DNA from: Planctomycetota bacterium
Lineage (GTDB): Bacteria; Planctomycetota; J058; JAJDCQ01
Length of the DNA: 37,118 nucleotides
Direction of reading: 5' to 3'
NCBI GenBank assembly: GCA_029260755.1
Contig: JAJDCQ010000106.1
Span: forward strand, 1-37,118
Part shown: positions 26,080 through 35,757 of the stretch, in pieces
How positions within the stretch are numbered: the stretch's first letter is position 1
How the letters are laid out: each line of letters begins with the position of its first letter
The notes under the pieces: model-generated
What the model saw: only the letters and a program-made list of their open reading frames with translations
The model's database searches: none
Told to the model about the DNA's origin: nothing
Program-made: the position numbers and the translations under genes

Positions 26080-28688
26080 GGTCCGAGCGCTTCCTCGAGC
26101 GCCCGGGCGCGGACCTCGAGCTCGTCGCGGTCGGCCTGCTCGGGGTCGGCCGTGAGCGAGCGCCGGATCGTGGCGAGGGCGTCGCGTCGGGCGGCGTCGG
26201 TGCGCGGGCCATCGTCCTCGGCGGCGGCCCGCTCGGCGATCCCCTCGTAGATCCGCCCGAGCTGGTTGAGGCGCGCCACCTCGTCGGGCCGCCGCTCGAG
26301 GAACCGCCGCAGCGCGATCGCGGCCATGTCGTCGTTCCGCGGGATGAAGTAGTCGGCGAGCGCCCCGTAGATCTTGGCGATCTCCTCGAGGCGCCGGTCG
26401 ACGGACTTCGCCGCCTGCGGGTCGACGGTGCGGGCGTGCTCGAGCCACTCCTCGCCCGAGGCGACCCGGGGCAGGATCCGCTCGAACGAGCTGTCGAGCT
26501 CCTCGGGCGTCAGCTCCTGCCCGCGCTGCTCGGCCGCCTCGAGCTCGCGGATGATCCGGTAGGTCGAGAGCAGGAACGTGTCGCCGAGGAGGTAGGCGGC
26601 CGGTCCGTTGCCGGCGTCGAGCTGGAGGACGCGCTCGAAGGCGTCGGCCGCGATGTCGTAGCGGCCGGCCTCGCGGGCGGCCTGCCCGAGGTTGAACCAG
26701 CCGGTCACGAAGCTGGCGTTCGAGGCGACCGCCCGGCTGAGATGATCGACCGCCTTCTCGAACGGCTCGGCCGCCTGGCGCGCCGTCTCGTCGGCCTCGG
26801 CGGCGCGGCCCTGCTGCCGGGCGAGGTTGGCCTCGCGGACGAGCGTCCGCGCGCGCTCCCAGTGGACCCGTCCCAGGTTGTGGTGGGCGAGGTCGTAGCC
26901 CGGACGCATGGCGAGGGCGCGGTCGAGGGCGCCCTGGGCCCGGTCGAGCTGATCCATCTCGAGGTAGGTCTTGCCGAGGTTGTTCCAGCTCTCGGGGTTC
27001 TCGTGGGTCTCGAGCACCTTGCGGAGCACCTCGACGGCGTCGTCGTAGCGGCCGACGTCCAGGTAGTGCTGGCCGAGGCTGGCGAGGGCGCGGGGGCTGT
27101 CGGGGTGGCGGTCGAGGACGTCCTGCCAGACGGCGAGCGGGCTCGTCCAGACCTTGTTCCGCCGGAAGGTCAGCCCGGCGTAGCCGAGGCAGGCGACGAG
27201 GGCGAGCACCGCGACCGCGCGTCCGGTCCGCTCGGCGTCGGCGCCGGCGGCCCGCGCTCCGGCGGCGACGAGGAGGGGGAGACCGATCGCCCACGCGAGC
27301 GACGCGAGGTAGACCCGATGCTCGGCGGCGAGCTCGTTGAGCGGGATGACGGTCGAGCTCAGGCTGAGCTGGACGAAGAACCACAGCACGACGAAGGCGC
27401 CGAGCCGGCTCCGGCGTCGGGCGGCGACGCCGGCGGCGGCGATCGCGGCGAGGGCGAGCAGCCCGATCACGAGGCGACTCTCGAGCAGGGTCACGTGCTC
27501 GACGCCGTGGTCGACGCTCTGCCCGAGCGGAACGAGGAGCAGCCGTCCGTAGACGAACGGGATGACCCAGGCCTGGGTGAAGAGGTACTCCGATCGCGAG
27601 AAGTCGAACGGGGAGGCGTCGCCGAGGAGCGCCCGGTAGAAGGTCCTGAGAGCGGGGAAGTCGTCGAAGGCGATGACGAGGGCCAGGAGGATCGCGAACA
27701 CGACGGCGACGAAGGGGACGTAGATCTGGAAGCGGGTGCGGATGACGTCGCGGACGGACGCCTCGAAGAACAGGGCGTCGATCGCGATGACGGCGATCAC
27801 GATCGTCGCGGCCGGCTCCTTGCAGAGCATCGCGGCCGTCGCGGCGAGGACCGCCGTCAGCCCGAGCGCCCAGGTCCGCGCGCTTCGCCCGCCGTGGCGT
27901 CGCATCGCGAGGCGGCCCTCGACGTAGGCCCAGAGCGAGCCGAGGTAGAAGACGGCCATCGCGAGCTCGTAGCGTCGGACGACGTAGGCGACGCTCTCGG
28001 TGGCGATCGGGTGGAGGGCGAAGAGGGCGGCGGCCGCCGCCGGGAGGATCGCGGCGATGCGCGTCTCGGGCATCCGGGCGCCGGCGGCGCCGTCGTAGAC
28101 GGGCGTCCGGAGGAGCGATCGGACCAGCAGCCCGGCGAGCGCGGCGGCGGCCGCGTGGAGGAGGACGTTGGTGAGGTGCCACGGCAGCGGGATGCCGCCC
28201 CACTCGTCGCGCTCGATGCCGTGCCAGCGCCGCTGCGCCGCGAACGAGACGTTGACGAGGGCGCGGGTCGGGCGTTGCCAGGCGACCTCGCTCCAGGTGC
28301 CGCGCTCGAGGACGTCGTTCCGGACGATCACGGCCAGGTCGTCGTAGACGAACGGCGCGCGGAGGACCTCGGCGTAGACGACGATCAGGATCGGGGCGAT
28401 GGCGAGGAGAATCAGGAGCGGCCGAAGCGACGGAGCGGGGCGCCGGGGAGACGCGGCCGGCTCGCCGGGGGCGTTCGCCGAGGCGCTCGCGGTCGGCTCG
28501 TCCGACGCGCCGCTCCCCGCCGCCGGTGGCTCGTCGGCGGCGGGCTTGGCGGAGGGCTCGGAGGAACCGGACGGGGCCCGCGACGCCTCGCGGTCGCCCG
28601 GCTCGGGCGATGTCTCGGCGTCGCCGTTCGGGCTCGCCTCGGCGGGCGCGTCGTCGCCGCCCTTCTTTCGGTGTCGCTTACGCGCCAT
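26076..28688 (-). CDS. TMTC-like GT-C membrane glycosyltransferase with TPR repeats (copy 3)
   Basis: This 870-residue multi-pass protein has a disordered Ser/Ala/Pro-rich N-terminus (1-88), about ten or more TM helices (about 90-508) and a C-terminal TPR array (about 530-830). Family signatures are FVYDD (Y115, D116, D117) in the first external loop, LFALHPIATESVAYVV (H226), MLCKEP (K290, E291), SVDHGVEH and AAEHRVYL (E456-R458). This matches the TMTC/O-mannosyltransferase-like branch of GT-C enzymes, which use polyprenyl-phosphate sugars; the acidic pair after the first helix is the expected catalytic or donor site. The ATG at 28688 follows the previous gene by 33 nt, the only non-overlapping junction in the operon. 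The sugar and acceptor are unknown. Confidence 0.88.
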   Translation of the reverse strand: MARKRHRKKGGDDAPAEASPNGDAETSPEPGDREASRAPSGSSEPSAKPAADEPPAAGSGASDEPTASASANAPGEPAASPRRPAPSLRPLLILLAIAPILIVVYAEVLRAPFVYDDLAVIVRNDVLERGTWSEVAWQRPTRALVNVSFAAQRRWHGIERDEWGGIPLPWHLTNVLLHAAAAALAGLLVRSLLRTPVYDGAAGARMPETRIAAILPAAAAALFALHPIATESVAYVVRRYELAMAVFYLGSLWAYVEGRLAMRRHGGRSARTWALGLTAVLAATAAMLCKEPAATIVIAVIAIDALFFEASVRDVIRTRFQIYVPFVAVVFAILLALVIAFDDFPALRTFYRALLGDASPFDFSRSEYLFTQAWVIPFVYGRLLLVPLGQSVDHGVEHVTLLESRLVIGLLALAAIAAAGVAARRRSRLGAFVVLWFFVQLSLSSTVIPLNELAAEHRVYLASLAWAIGLPLLVAAGARAAGADAERTGRAVAVLALVACLGYAGLTFRRNKVWTSPLAVWQDVLDRHPDSPRALASLGQHYLDVGRYDDAVEVLRKVLETHENPESWNNLGKTYLEMDQLDRAQGALDRALAMRPGYDLAHHNLGRVHWERARTLVREANLARQQGRAAEADETARQAAEPFEKAVDHLSRAVASNASFVTGWFNLGQAAREAGRYDIAADAFERVLQLDAGNGPAAYLLGDTFLLSTYRIIRELEAAEQRGQELTPEELDSSFERILPRVASGEEWLEHARTVDPQAAKSVDRRLEEIAKIYGALADYFIPRNDDMAAIALRRFLERRPDEVARLNQLGRIYEGIAERAAAEDDGPRTDAARRDALATIRRSLTADPEQADRDELEVRARALEEALGP

Positions 28689-28721
28689 GGGAGCCCATGA
28701 TCCCGGGGCGCCGCGGGCCGG

Positions 28722-31214
28722 TCAAGGCGAGCGGTCCGGCGGATCGCCTCCGGGATCGCCGACGCCGCGCGGATCGAGGCGGGCCGCGGCGGCCGGGCGC
28801 CTCGGATCGGCGTCGGGAGCCGCCTCGACGAACGCGCGGTCCGCCTCGAGCGCGCCCGGCCGATCGCCCGCCCGGCGGCGGGCGGCGGCGAGGTCGTGGA
28901 GGATGTCGGCGTCGCGCTCGTCGGGGCGCCGCGCCCGGAGCCGGTCGAGGACGGCCGCGCGCTCGAGGAGGACGAGGGAGGCGTCGGGAGGGGCGAGGCC
29001 GGCGAGGGCGTGGAGGATGCCGGGCTCGAGCGGGAGGCGGGTCCGGGCCGCCTCGAGGGTCGCCCGCGCCTCGTCGCCGCGTCCGGAGTCGGCGAGGGCT
29101 CGCGCGAGCGCGAGGGTGAGCTCGGGCGACCCGGGGAAGCGGGCGGCCGCCGCCCGGAGAGGCTCGAGCCCCTCGCCTCGCTCGCTGCCGCGCACGCCGG
29201 CCCCGAGGGCGGCGGCGAGGTCGGCGCGGGCCTCGGCGAAGTCCGGACGCCGGTCGATCGCCTCGGCGAGGGCGGCGTTCGCCTCGTCCGTCCGGCCGAG
29301 GGCGCGGAGGGCGCGGGCCTGCTGGAGGAGGGCGTAGGGGTGATTCGGCGTCGCGGCGAGGATCGGGTCGAGCCGCGCGAGCGCGGCCGCCGGATCCCCG
29401 GCCCGGGTCGCGGCCATCGCCAGGTGGATCGCCGGGAGGTCCCAGCCGGGCGACTCGGTGGCCGCCTGGCGGAAGGCCTCGGTCGCGGCCGCCGTCTCGC
29501 CGAGGTCGAGGAGGGCCAGGCCGAGGAAGTTCCAGGTCGTCGCCGCGTCCTCGATCGCGAGGGCGCGGCGCGCCTCGCGCACGGCGCGTCCGAGGAGGGC
29601 GCGGGCGCGGGCCTCGTGCCCGTGGCGGCGGGCGCGGCGCGCGAGGCGCGTCTGGAGCCAGCTCCGGTTCGCCCAGGCGCTGCCGTAGCGGGGGTGGATG
29701 GCGAGGGCGCGGTCGTAGCAGGCCATCGCCGCCTCGAGCTGTCCCTCGCGCTCGTAGCCGGTGCCGAGGTTGTGGAGCGGCTTGGCGAGCCGCGGCCCCG
29801 CCCGGACCGATTCGAGCCAGAGGGTTCGCCAGCTCCCCCAGACCTCGTTTCGACGAACGGCGAGGGCGGCGTGGAGCGCGATGAGGATCGCGAGGGCGAC
29901 CGGTCCGAGGAGGGGCGAGACTCGCCGGCCTCCGAGGCGGCCCGCGATCGCCTCGGCGAGCCGCTCGAGGGCCGCGATGGTCGCGACGAAGGCGATGAAG
30001 AACCCGACGCTCGGGAGGTAGACGCGGTGCTCGACCATCGGGTCGAGGAGAGGGATGAAGCTCGACTCGAGCGCGATCGTGAGGAAGAACCAGAAGATGC
30101 CGAAGGAGACGAGGCGCGCGATCAGCGGTCGGTCGCCGAGCGGCGTGATCGGGATCGCCAGAACACTCGGAGGCTCGCTCGGTGGCGAAGAGGCTGGCGT
30201 CGCGTCTTCGGGCTCGGGCCGATGCGACCATCGACGCGAGAGGACGAGGAGCAGCGCGGCCACGAGCAGGACCGCGACGACGCCGGCGGTGGAGAGGACC
30301 ACGCCCGCGTCGACCGCGCGCCGGACGGGGACGTCGTGGATCAGGCTCTGGCCGCGCGGGAGGAGCAGCATGCCGAGGTAGTCGAGGAGCACGCCGGGCG
30401 AGGTCCGGAGGTAGTCGAGGCCGTCGAACGGAAGCGCGGGCGGCGCGAGCACCGCGGACATCGTCGCGCCGACTCCGTCGCTGCGGATGTAGCGGACGGC
30501 GATGCCCGCCAGCAGGAACGGCGCGAAGATCGCCGCGGGGAGCGCGGCGCGCCGCCAGCCCGACCGGCCGCCGACGAACAGGAGCTCGACGAGGAGGAGC
30601 GCGGCCGGGAGCGAGACGATGATCTCCTTGCAGCCGAGGCCGAGCACCAGGGCGGCCGACGTGCCGGCGAACGCGAGCCGCGATCCGGTGGCCCGCCATC
30701 GCAGGTAGAGGAGCAGCCCGCCGAGGTAGCAGATCGTGGCCGAGGGCACGTAGCGGCCCTGGACGATGTAGGTCACCGCCTGGGTCTGGAGCGGGTGCGC
30801 GGCGAAGAGGAACGCGCCGAGGACGGGCATCCAGCGGAGGGTCCCTCGCGCCGGGTGCCGGAGGGCGAAGGGCGTTCGAAGGAGCTCCCGGCCGAGGAGG
30901 AATACGAGCGACGCCGCGCCCAGGTGCAGGAGCAGGTTCACCAGGTGATACGGCCAGGTGAGCGTCCCGGCGAAGCGCCACTGGAGGGCCAGGCTGAGGT
31001 TGGCGATCGTCCGGAACCGGTTGAACGCCGAGACCGTCGCGATGTCGGTCGGGTCCTGGAGGCGCGGGTCGAGGATCACGACCTCGTCGTCGTAGTGGAA
31101 CGGGACGTCGAAGGAGCCCGCATAGATGAAGAGGATGATGAAGGCGAGCCCCGCGATGGCGAGGGCGTCGCGCCCGTCGAGCGGGTCGGTCGGCTGCGGG
31201 GCGCGGTCGGTCAC
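28722..31214 (-). CDS. TMTC-like GT-C membrane glycosyltransferase with TPR repeats (copy 2)
   Basis: This 830-residue paralogue of its two neighbours has a short N-terminus and first TM at about 18-34. The motifs are FHYDD (Y41, D42, D43), FLFAAHPLQTQAVTYIV (H140), LGCKE (K196, E197), SLIHDVP and DPMVEHRVYL (E395-R397). TM helices run to about residue 455, with a charged Pro/Ser-rich loop at 328-350. TPR units occupy about 470-740, and the tail is Arg/Ala/Asp-rich. The GTG at 31214 overlaps the previous stop as GTGA. The HPLQTQAVTYIVQ stretch is identical in copy 1 and changed in copy 3, so copies 1 and 2 are the closer pair. The role is presumed to be transfer of a lipid-linked sugar to an extracytoplasmic acceptor. 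Confidence 0.88.
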   Translation of the reverse strand: MTDRAPQPTDPLDGRDALAIAGLAFIILFIYAGSFDVPFHYDDEVVILDPRLQDPTDIATVSAFNRFRTIANLSLALQWRFAGTLTWPYHLVNLLLHLGAASLVFLLGRELLRTPFALRHPARGTLRWMPVLGAFLFAAHPLQTQAVTYIVQGRYVPSATICYLGGLLLYLRWRATGSRLAFAGTSAALVLGLGCKEIIVSLPAALLLVELLFVGGRSGWRRAALPAAIFAPFLLAGIAVRYIRSDGVGATMSAVLAPPALPFDGLDYLRTSPGVLLDYLGMLLLPRGQSLIHDVPVRRAVDAGVVLSTAGVVAVLLVAALLLVLSRRWSHRPEPEDATPASSPPSEPPSVLAIPITPLGDRPLIARLVSFGIFWFFLTIALESSFIPLLDPMVEHRVYLPSVGFFIAFVATIAALERLAEAIAGRLGGRRVSPLLGPVALAILIALHAALAVRRNEVWGSWRTLWLESVRAGPRLAKPLHNLGTGYEREGQLEAAMACYDRALAIHPRYGSAWANRSWLQTRLARRARRHGHEARARALLGRAVREARRALAIEDAATTWNFLGLALLDLGETAAATEAFRQAATESPGWDLPAIHLAMAATRAGDPAAALARLDPILAATPNHPYALLQQARALRALGRTDEANAALAEAIDRRPDFAEARADLAAALGAGVRGSERGEGLEPLRAAAARFPGSPELTLALARALADSGRGDEARATLEAARTRLPLEPGILHALAGLAPPDASLVLLERAAVLDRLRARRPDERDADILHDLAAARRRAGDRPGALEADRAFVEAAPDADPRRPAAAARLDPRGVGDPGGDPPDRSP

Positions 31215-33412
31215 CGCTGCTCGTCCGCGCCGAGGTCGATCCCGAGCCGACCGGCCAGGCGACCGAGCTGCTTGCGGAGCGGAGCGAGCGAGGCCCTCTC
31301 CTCGGGAGCTCGCGCCTCGAACGCGTCGAGGTGGCGGTCGGCGGCGTCGACGCGCTCGCGGACCTCATCCTCGCGACGGAGCTTGGCGGCGGCGATCGCG
31401 AGCTGGAAGGCGACCTCGCCCGCCTGGCGGTGGACCGTCGTCCGGTCGGGCTCCGCGAGCGCGACGGCGGCGAAGTCGTCGTAGGCGGCCGCGAGGAGGG
31501 CGTGCCTGGCCTCGGCGTCGATGCCGGCCTGCTCGCGTCGGACGAGGAGGAGCACCCGCATCTGGGCGCGGTTGAACCGGACGCTCGTCGCCTTCGGGTC
31601 GCGGCGCGCGAGGGCGTCGTCGTAGGCGGCGATCGCCGACTCGAAGAGCGCGTCCGGCGCCGCGTCGCCGAGGAGGAGCGCCCGGTCGTAGCGGGCGTTG
31701 CCCAGCGCCGAATAGCTCTGCCGGAGCTTCGGGGCGATGGCCACGACCTCGGCGAGGAAGCCCTCGGCGCGCTCGAGGGCGGTGAGCGCCTCGGTCGCGC
31801 GGCCGAGGTCGCGGAGGACGCTCGCCTTCTCGGTGGCGGCGAGGGCCGCGTTGTAGAGCAGGAGCGGGTAGGACTCGTGCGAGCGCCCGACCAGGTCGCG
31901 CTCGTCGCGCCGGCGGCGCGCGTCGACGGCGGTGGCGTAGGCATCGAGCGCCTGCTCGAAGAGCTCGAGCGCTCCGGCCGCGTCGTCGGGACGGAGCCGC
32001 TTGCCCGCGCGCATGCGGGCGACGCCGAGGTTCTGCCACGGGCGCGATCGGTCGGGGGCGCGCTTCGCGGCGCTTCCCCAGAGGCTCTCCCAGCTCCGCC
32101 ACCGGTCGTTGCGGGCGATCGTGAGGCCGCCGAGCGCGACGATCAGGATCGCGCCTGCCACCAGGATGGGCCTCGGTCCCGGCGGCGGCCCGGGGCTGGC
32201 GGCGCGTCGGACGATGGCGTCGAGCGCCCAGGCCATGAGGAGGGCGTCGCCCGCGAGGGCGAGGTAGAGGCGGTGCTCGACCATCGCGTCGCGGATCGGG
32301 AGGACCGACGAGGTCACCGACAGACATCCGAGGTGCCAGAGGATCCCGAAGGTGGCCGCCGGCGCGCGCGGGGCCACCCGGACGGCGAGCACGACGAGCC
32401 CGATCAACCCCGCTCCCCCCAGGATCGAGCCGGCGTCGGGTCCAGCCGTCGCGAACGGGATGTGGTCGTGGTCGATCGTCTGCCCGAACGGGAAGACCAC
32501 CAGGGCGAGGTAGCGCCAGTGGACCTTGAGCTGCGTGAACGGGTACGAGAGGCCGGGCCACGCCGCGAAGTCGTTCGATCCGCCGCCGAGGTAGCGCGTC
32601 GCCATCAGCGCGATCATGCCGCTCACCGCGAAGTAGGGCAGGGCGGCGAGCCCGGCCGCGCGGAGGCGTCGGAGGGGGGCGACCTCGGCGCGCGCGCCGA
32701 GGCCGAAGGCGAGCTCCCAGGTGAAGATCAGCACGGGCAGGGCGGCGGCCGTCTCCTTGGACAGGCCCGCCCCGACCGTCGCGGCGGCGGCGGCGGCCCA
32801 CGCCGCGACCGCCCGGCCCGTCTCGCCCGCGGCGAGGCGCTCGCGGGCGACCGCGTGGGCGAGGGTCGCGAGGAGGAGCCCCATCGCCGCCATCGATTCG
32901 GCCCGCTGGACGATGTAGGTCACCGCCTGGGTCTGGAGCGGATGGGCGGCGAAGATCAGCGCGGCGATCACCGGCACGGCCGGCCGGGCGGCGAGCGTCG
33001 GCGCGCGGCGCAGGAGGAGCAGGACGAGGACGGCGTTCGCGGCGTGGATCAGGATGTTGAAGAGGTGGTACGGCCAGAAGACGGTCGCGTCGGTCGGCTC
33101 GTCGAGGTCGGTCTCGCCGATCGCGCTCCACGTCCAGGCGAGGGTGACGTTCGGCAGGAAGCGGCGGGGCGTCCAGTCGAAGATCTCGCGGGCGTCGACC
33201 TCGCCGTCCTGGAAGGGGTCGCCGTCGATGATCAGCGTGTCGTCGTAGTGGAAGGGGACCGAGAGGGTGTTCGCGTAGAGGGCGAGGACGACCACGATCA
33301 GCGCGGTCACGCCGCCGAGGAGCCAGGCCCGGGAGTCCGGCGCGGCGGGCGCGTTCGGCGCGGCCTCGGGGGGCGTCGCCGGCGACGGCGTCTCGGCGCC
33401 GGGAGGGCTCAT
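31211..33412 (-). CDS. TMTC-like GT-C membrane glycosyltransferase with helical repeat tail (copy 1)
   Basis: This 733-residue member of the same family carries FHYDD (Y56, D57, D58), LIFAAHPLQTQAVTYIV (H157), GLSKET (K219, E220), QTIDHDHIP and AMVEHRLYL (E379-R381), with about ten TM helices between 29 and 425. The C-terminal part (about 440-720) is helical, with weaker and longer TPR-like units than the other two copies. The CKE cysteine of the paralogues is serine here. The ATG at 33412 overlaps the exporter stop as ATGA. The full set of conserved acidic and histidine residues suggests an active enzyme; donor and acceptor are unknown. Confidence 0.87.
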   Translation of the reverse strand: MSPPGAETPSPATPPEAAPNAPAAPDSRAWLLGGVTALIVVVLALYANTLSVPFHYDDTLIIDGDPFQDGEVDAREIFDWTPRRFLPNVTLAWTWSAIGETDLDEPTDATVFWPYHLFNILIHAANAVLVLLLLRRAPTLAARPAVPVIAALIFAAHPLQTQAVTYIVQRAESMAAMGLLLATLAHAVARERLAAGETGRAVAAWAAAAAATVGAGLSKETAAALPVLIFTWELAFGLGARAEVAPLRRLRAAGLAALPYFAVSGMIALMATRYLGGGSNDFAAWPGLSYPFTQLKVHWRYLALVVFPFGQTIDHDHIPFATAGPDAGSILGGAGLIGLVVLAVRVAPRAPAATFGILWHLGCLSVTSSVLPIRDAMVEHRLYLALAGDALLMAWALDAIVRRAASPGPPPGPRPILVAGAILIVALGGLTIARNDRWRSWESLWGSAAKRAPDRSRPWQNLGVARMRAGKRLRPDDAAGALELFEQALDAYATAVDARRRRDERDLVGRSHESYPLLLYNAALAATEKASVLRDLGRATEALTALERAEGFLAEVVAIAPKLRQSYSALGNARYDRALLLGDAAPDALFESAIAAYDDALARRDPKATSVRFNRAQMRVLLLVRREQAGIDAEARHALLAAAYDDFAAVALAEPDRTTVHRQAGEVAFQLAIAAAKLRREDEVRERVDAADRHLDAFEARAPEERASLAPLRKQLGRLAGRLGIDLGADEQR

Positions 33413-35757
33413 CGCCCGCCCACCCGGGGCCGGATCGTGAGGAGGGCCGCCGGCAGCATGACGAGGTCGGCCACCGCCGCCAGGATCACGACCACCGTCG
33501 TCACGATGCCGAAGGCGATGGACGGACCGAAGCTGCCGAGCGTCATCACCGAGAAGCTGGCGGCGAGGGCGAGGCTGGTGACGATGATCGCGCGACCGGT
33601 CTGGCGCATCGCGGCCGGGATGGCCTCCTCCATCGGGGCGCCGCCGCGGATCTGATGTCCCAGCCTGGTCAGGAAGTGGACGGTGTCGTCGACGACCAGG
33701 CCGAGCGCGATGCTCCCGATCATGACCGTCCCGGGGTCGAGGGCGAAGCCGGCGAGGACCATGAACGCGAGCCCGGCGATGATCGGCACGAGGTTCGGGA
33801 TCATCGAGAAGATCCCGAGGCGGACGCTCCGGAGGAGCAGGAACATCATCCCGCTGATGACGGCGAAGGCGACGAGCAGGCTCTTGATCTGGCTCTCGAC
33901 CAGGTAGCGCTCCATGTCGCCCATCAGCTTGACGATCCCGGTCGCCTCGACCCGGAGTCCGCCGCCCGCGGGAAAATCGCGGGCGAGCTTCGCCTCGACC
34001 TCGCGCGCCTTGTTCGCCAGCTCGCGCGCCTCGCTCATCCGGACGAGCCCGATCATCCGGGCCGTCTGGAGGTCCTCGGTGAGGAGCATCTGGAGATCCT
34101 CGCGCTCGCCTCCGTCCGGCGCCCGGACGAGGTAGGGGAGCGCGGCGATCGTCTGGGCGGATGGCAGGACGTAGTGCTCCGCGCCGCCCCCGTGGAGGAC
34201 GCGGTTCGCCTCGCGGAGGAGGTCGACGAACGAGAGGCCGTGGGTGACCGCGGGCAGGCTCTCGAGCCAGTCCTGGAGCTCATCGAGGCGCTCGAGGTTG
34301 TCGTGACGGAGGAGCTGGCCGTCCTCGCTCGTGCAGACGACCTCGATCGTGACGGTGCCGCCGAGGGCGGCCTCGACCCGCTCGAGGTCGCGGCGGGCCG
34401 GGTTCGTCGGCAGGAAGTAGGAGACCGGGTTGCTCCCGACCTCGATCCCGCGGAGGGCGAGGAGCGAGGCGACGACGAGCGCGATCGAGCCGATCAGCAC
34501 CGTCCGCCGGAACGCGGCGCCGGGGCGGCCGAGGCGGACGAGCACCTTCGAGAGGACGCCGAAGCGCTGGCGGTGGGCGAACGCGAGGTCGGGCGGTCGG
34601 AGGCGACCGAGGACGCCGGGGATCAGGCCGAAGCTCACGATGAACGCGAAGACGACCGCGACCGAGGCCAGCAACCCGAACTCGCGGATCGGGGCGAGGC
34701 TGCTCACCCGGAGGGAGGCGAACCCGACGGCCGTCGTGGCGCTCGTGAAGAGGCACGGCTCGATCAGGTGGGCGATCGCGCGGGTGACCGCGCCTCGCGC
34801 GCCGCCCCCGGCGACGGTCGCGCCGGCCGCCTCCTGATAGTAGTCGGCGAGCAGGTGAATCGAGTCGGCGACGCCGATCGCGACGATCACCGGGATGATC
34901 GCGGTCGTGATCAGGTTGATCCGGTAGCCGAACGCGCCCATCACGCCGAAGGTCCACAGCGCCGTCAGGCCGACGACCACGAGCGGGACGATCGCGGCCG
35001 AGGGGCGACCGAAGACGAGGAACGCGATCGTGATCACGAGGAGGACGGCGGCCGGGCCGAGGACGAGGAAGTCGCGCTGGCTCGCGTCGAACATCGCCTC
35101 GTCGAGGACGCTGCCGCCGGAGACGACGACCGAGATCCCGGCGACGCGCGCCTCCTCGGCGGCGGCCGCGTCGCGGAGGGCGGCGGCGAGCTCGATCTTC
35201 TTGTCGAGCTCGTTCTGGACCTGCGCGAGCTGCACGATGATCGCGGCGGCGCGGCCGTCGCGGGCGACGACCTGGTCGACGACGAGCGGGCTCGCCATCG
35301 CGGCGCGCCGCTTCGCCTCGGCCACGGCGCGCGAGGTCGGGATCGTCGGGAAGAGGGGGACGACCTCGAGCGCCTGGCCCCGGCGCTCGAGGAGCCCGAC
35401 CGTCGTGAGCGAGTCGACCCGTCGAGCGTGGGGCGCGTCACGCGCGGCCTCGGTGAGGCGGGCGATCGCGGCGAGGGCGTCGGGATCGAAGACGTCGTCG
35501 GCGAAGACGGCGACGACGACGATCTCGTCGGCGTGGAAGCGGTCGAGGAACGCCCGGTAGGTCAGCAGGGCCGGGTCGTCCTCGAGGAACCAGACCTCGA
35601 TCGACGTGTCGAACTGGACCCGCGCGGCGAAGAAGCCGGCGACGATCGAGAGGAGGATGACGGCGATCAGGCTCTTGCCGCCGTGGCGGACGACGGCCGA
35701 GGCCACGCGGTCCTGCCACGTCTCGGACCGCGTCTCGGGCTCGTTCGCGCCGGTCAT
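33409..35757 (-). CDS. RND-superfamily exporter, MMPL/SSD type
   Basis: This 782-residue membrane transporter has two homologous halves, each with one TM helix, a large extracytoplasmic domain (about 48-225 and 440-620) and a five-helix bundle, giving about 12 TM helices. Signature residues in the proton-relay helices are GVADSIHLLADYY (D298) and GLVVDDTVHFLTR (D690, D691). This is the HpnN/MmpL-like 'predicted exporter' type, which in known members moves lipids or hydrophobic compounds and works without the AcrA/TolC partners of tripartite RND pumps. The ATG at 35757 is chosen because the region upstream looks non-coding and the first helix then falls at a normal position; there is no clear ribosome site. 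It is the first gene of the seven-gene operon. Confidence 0.9.
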   Translation of the reverse strand: MTGANEPETRSETWQDRVASAVVRHGGKSLIAVILLSIVAGFFAARVQFDTSIEVWFLEDDPALLTYRAFLDRFHADEIVVVAVFADDVFDPDALAAIARLTEAARDAPHARRVDSLTTVGLLERRGQALEVVPLFPTIPTSRAVAEAKRRAAMASPLVVDQVVARDGRAAAIIVQLAQVQNELDKKIELAAALRDAAAAEEARVAGISVVVSGGSVLDEAMFDASQRDFLVLGPAAVLLVITIAFLVFGRPSAAIVPLVVVGLTALWTFGVMGAFGYRINLITTAIIPVIVAIGVADSIHLLADYYQEAAGATVAGGGARGAVTRAIAHLIEPCLFTSATTAVGFASLRVSSLAPIREFGLLASVAVVFAFIVSFGLIPGVLGRLRPPDLAFAHRQRFGVLSKVLVRLGRPGAAFRRTVLIGSIALVVASLLALRGIEVGSNPVSYFLPTNPARRDLERVEAALGGTVTIEVVCTSEDGQLLRHDNLERLDELQDWLESLPAVTHGLSFVDLLREANRVLHGGGAEHYVLPSAQTIAALPYLVRAPDGGEREDLQMLLTEDLQTARMIGLVRMSEARELANKAREVEAKLARDFPAGGGLRVEATGIVKLMGDMERYLVESQIKSLLVAFAVISGMMFLLLRSVRLGIFSMIPNLVPIIAGLAFMVLAGFALDPGTVMIGSIALGLVVDDTVHFLTRLGHQIRGGAPMEEAIPAAMRQTGRAIIVTSLALAASFSVMTLGSFGPSIAFGIVTTVVVILAAVADLVMLPAALLTIRPRVGGR

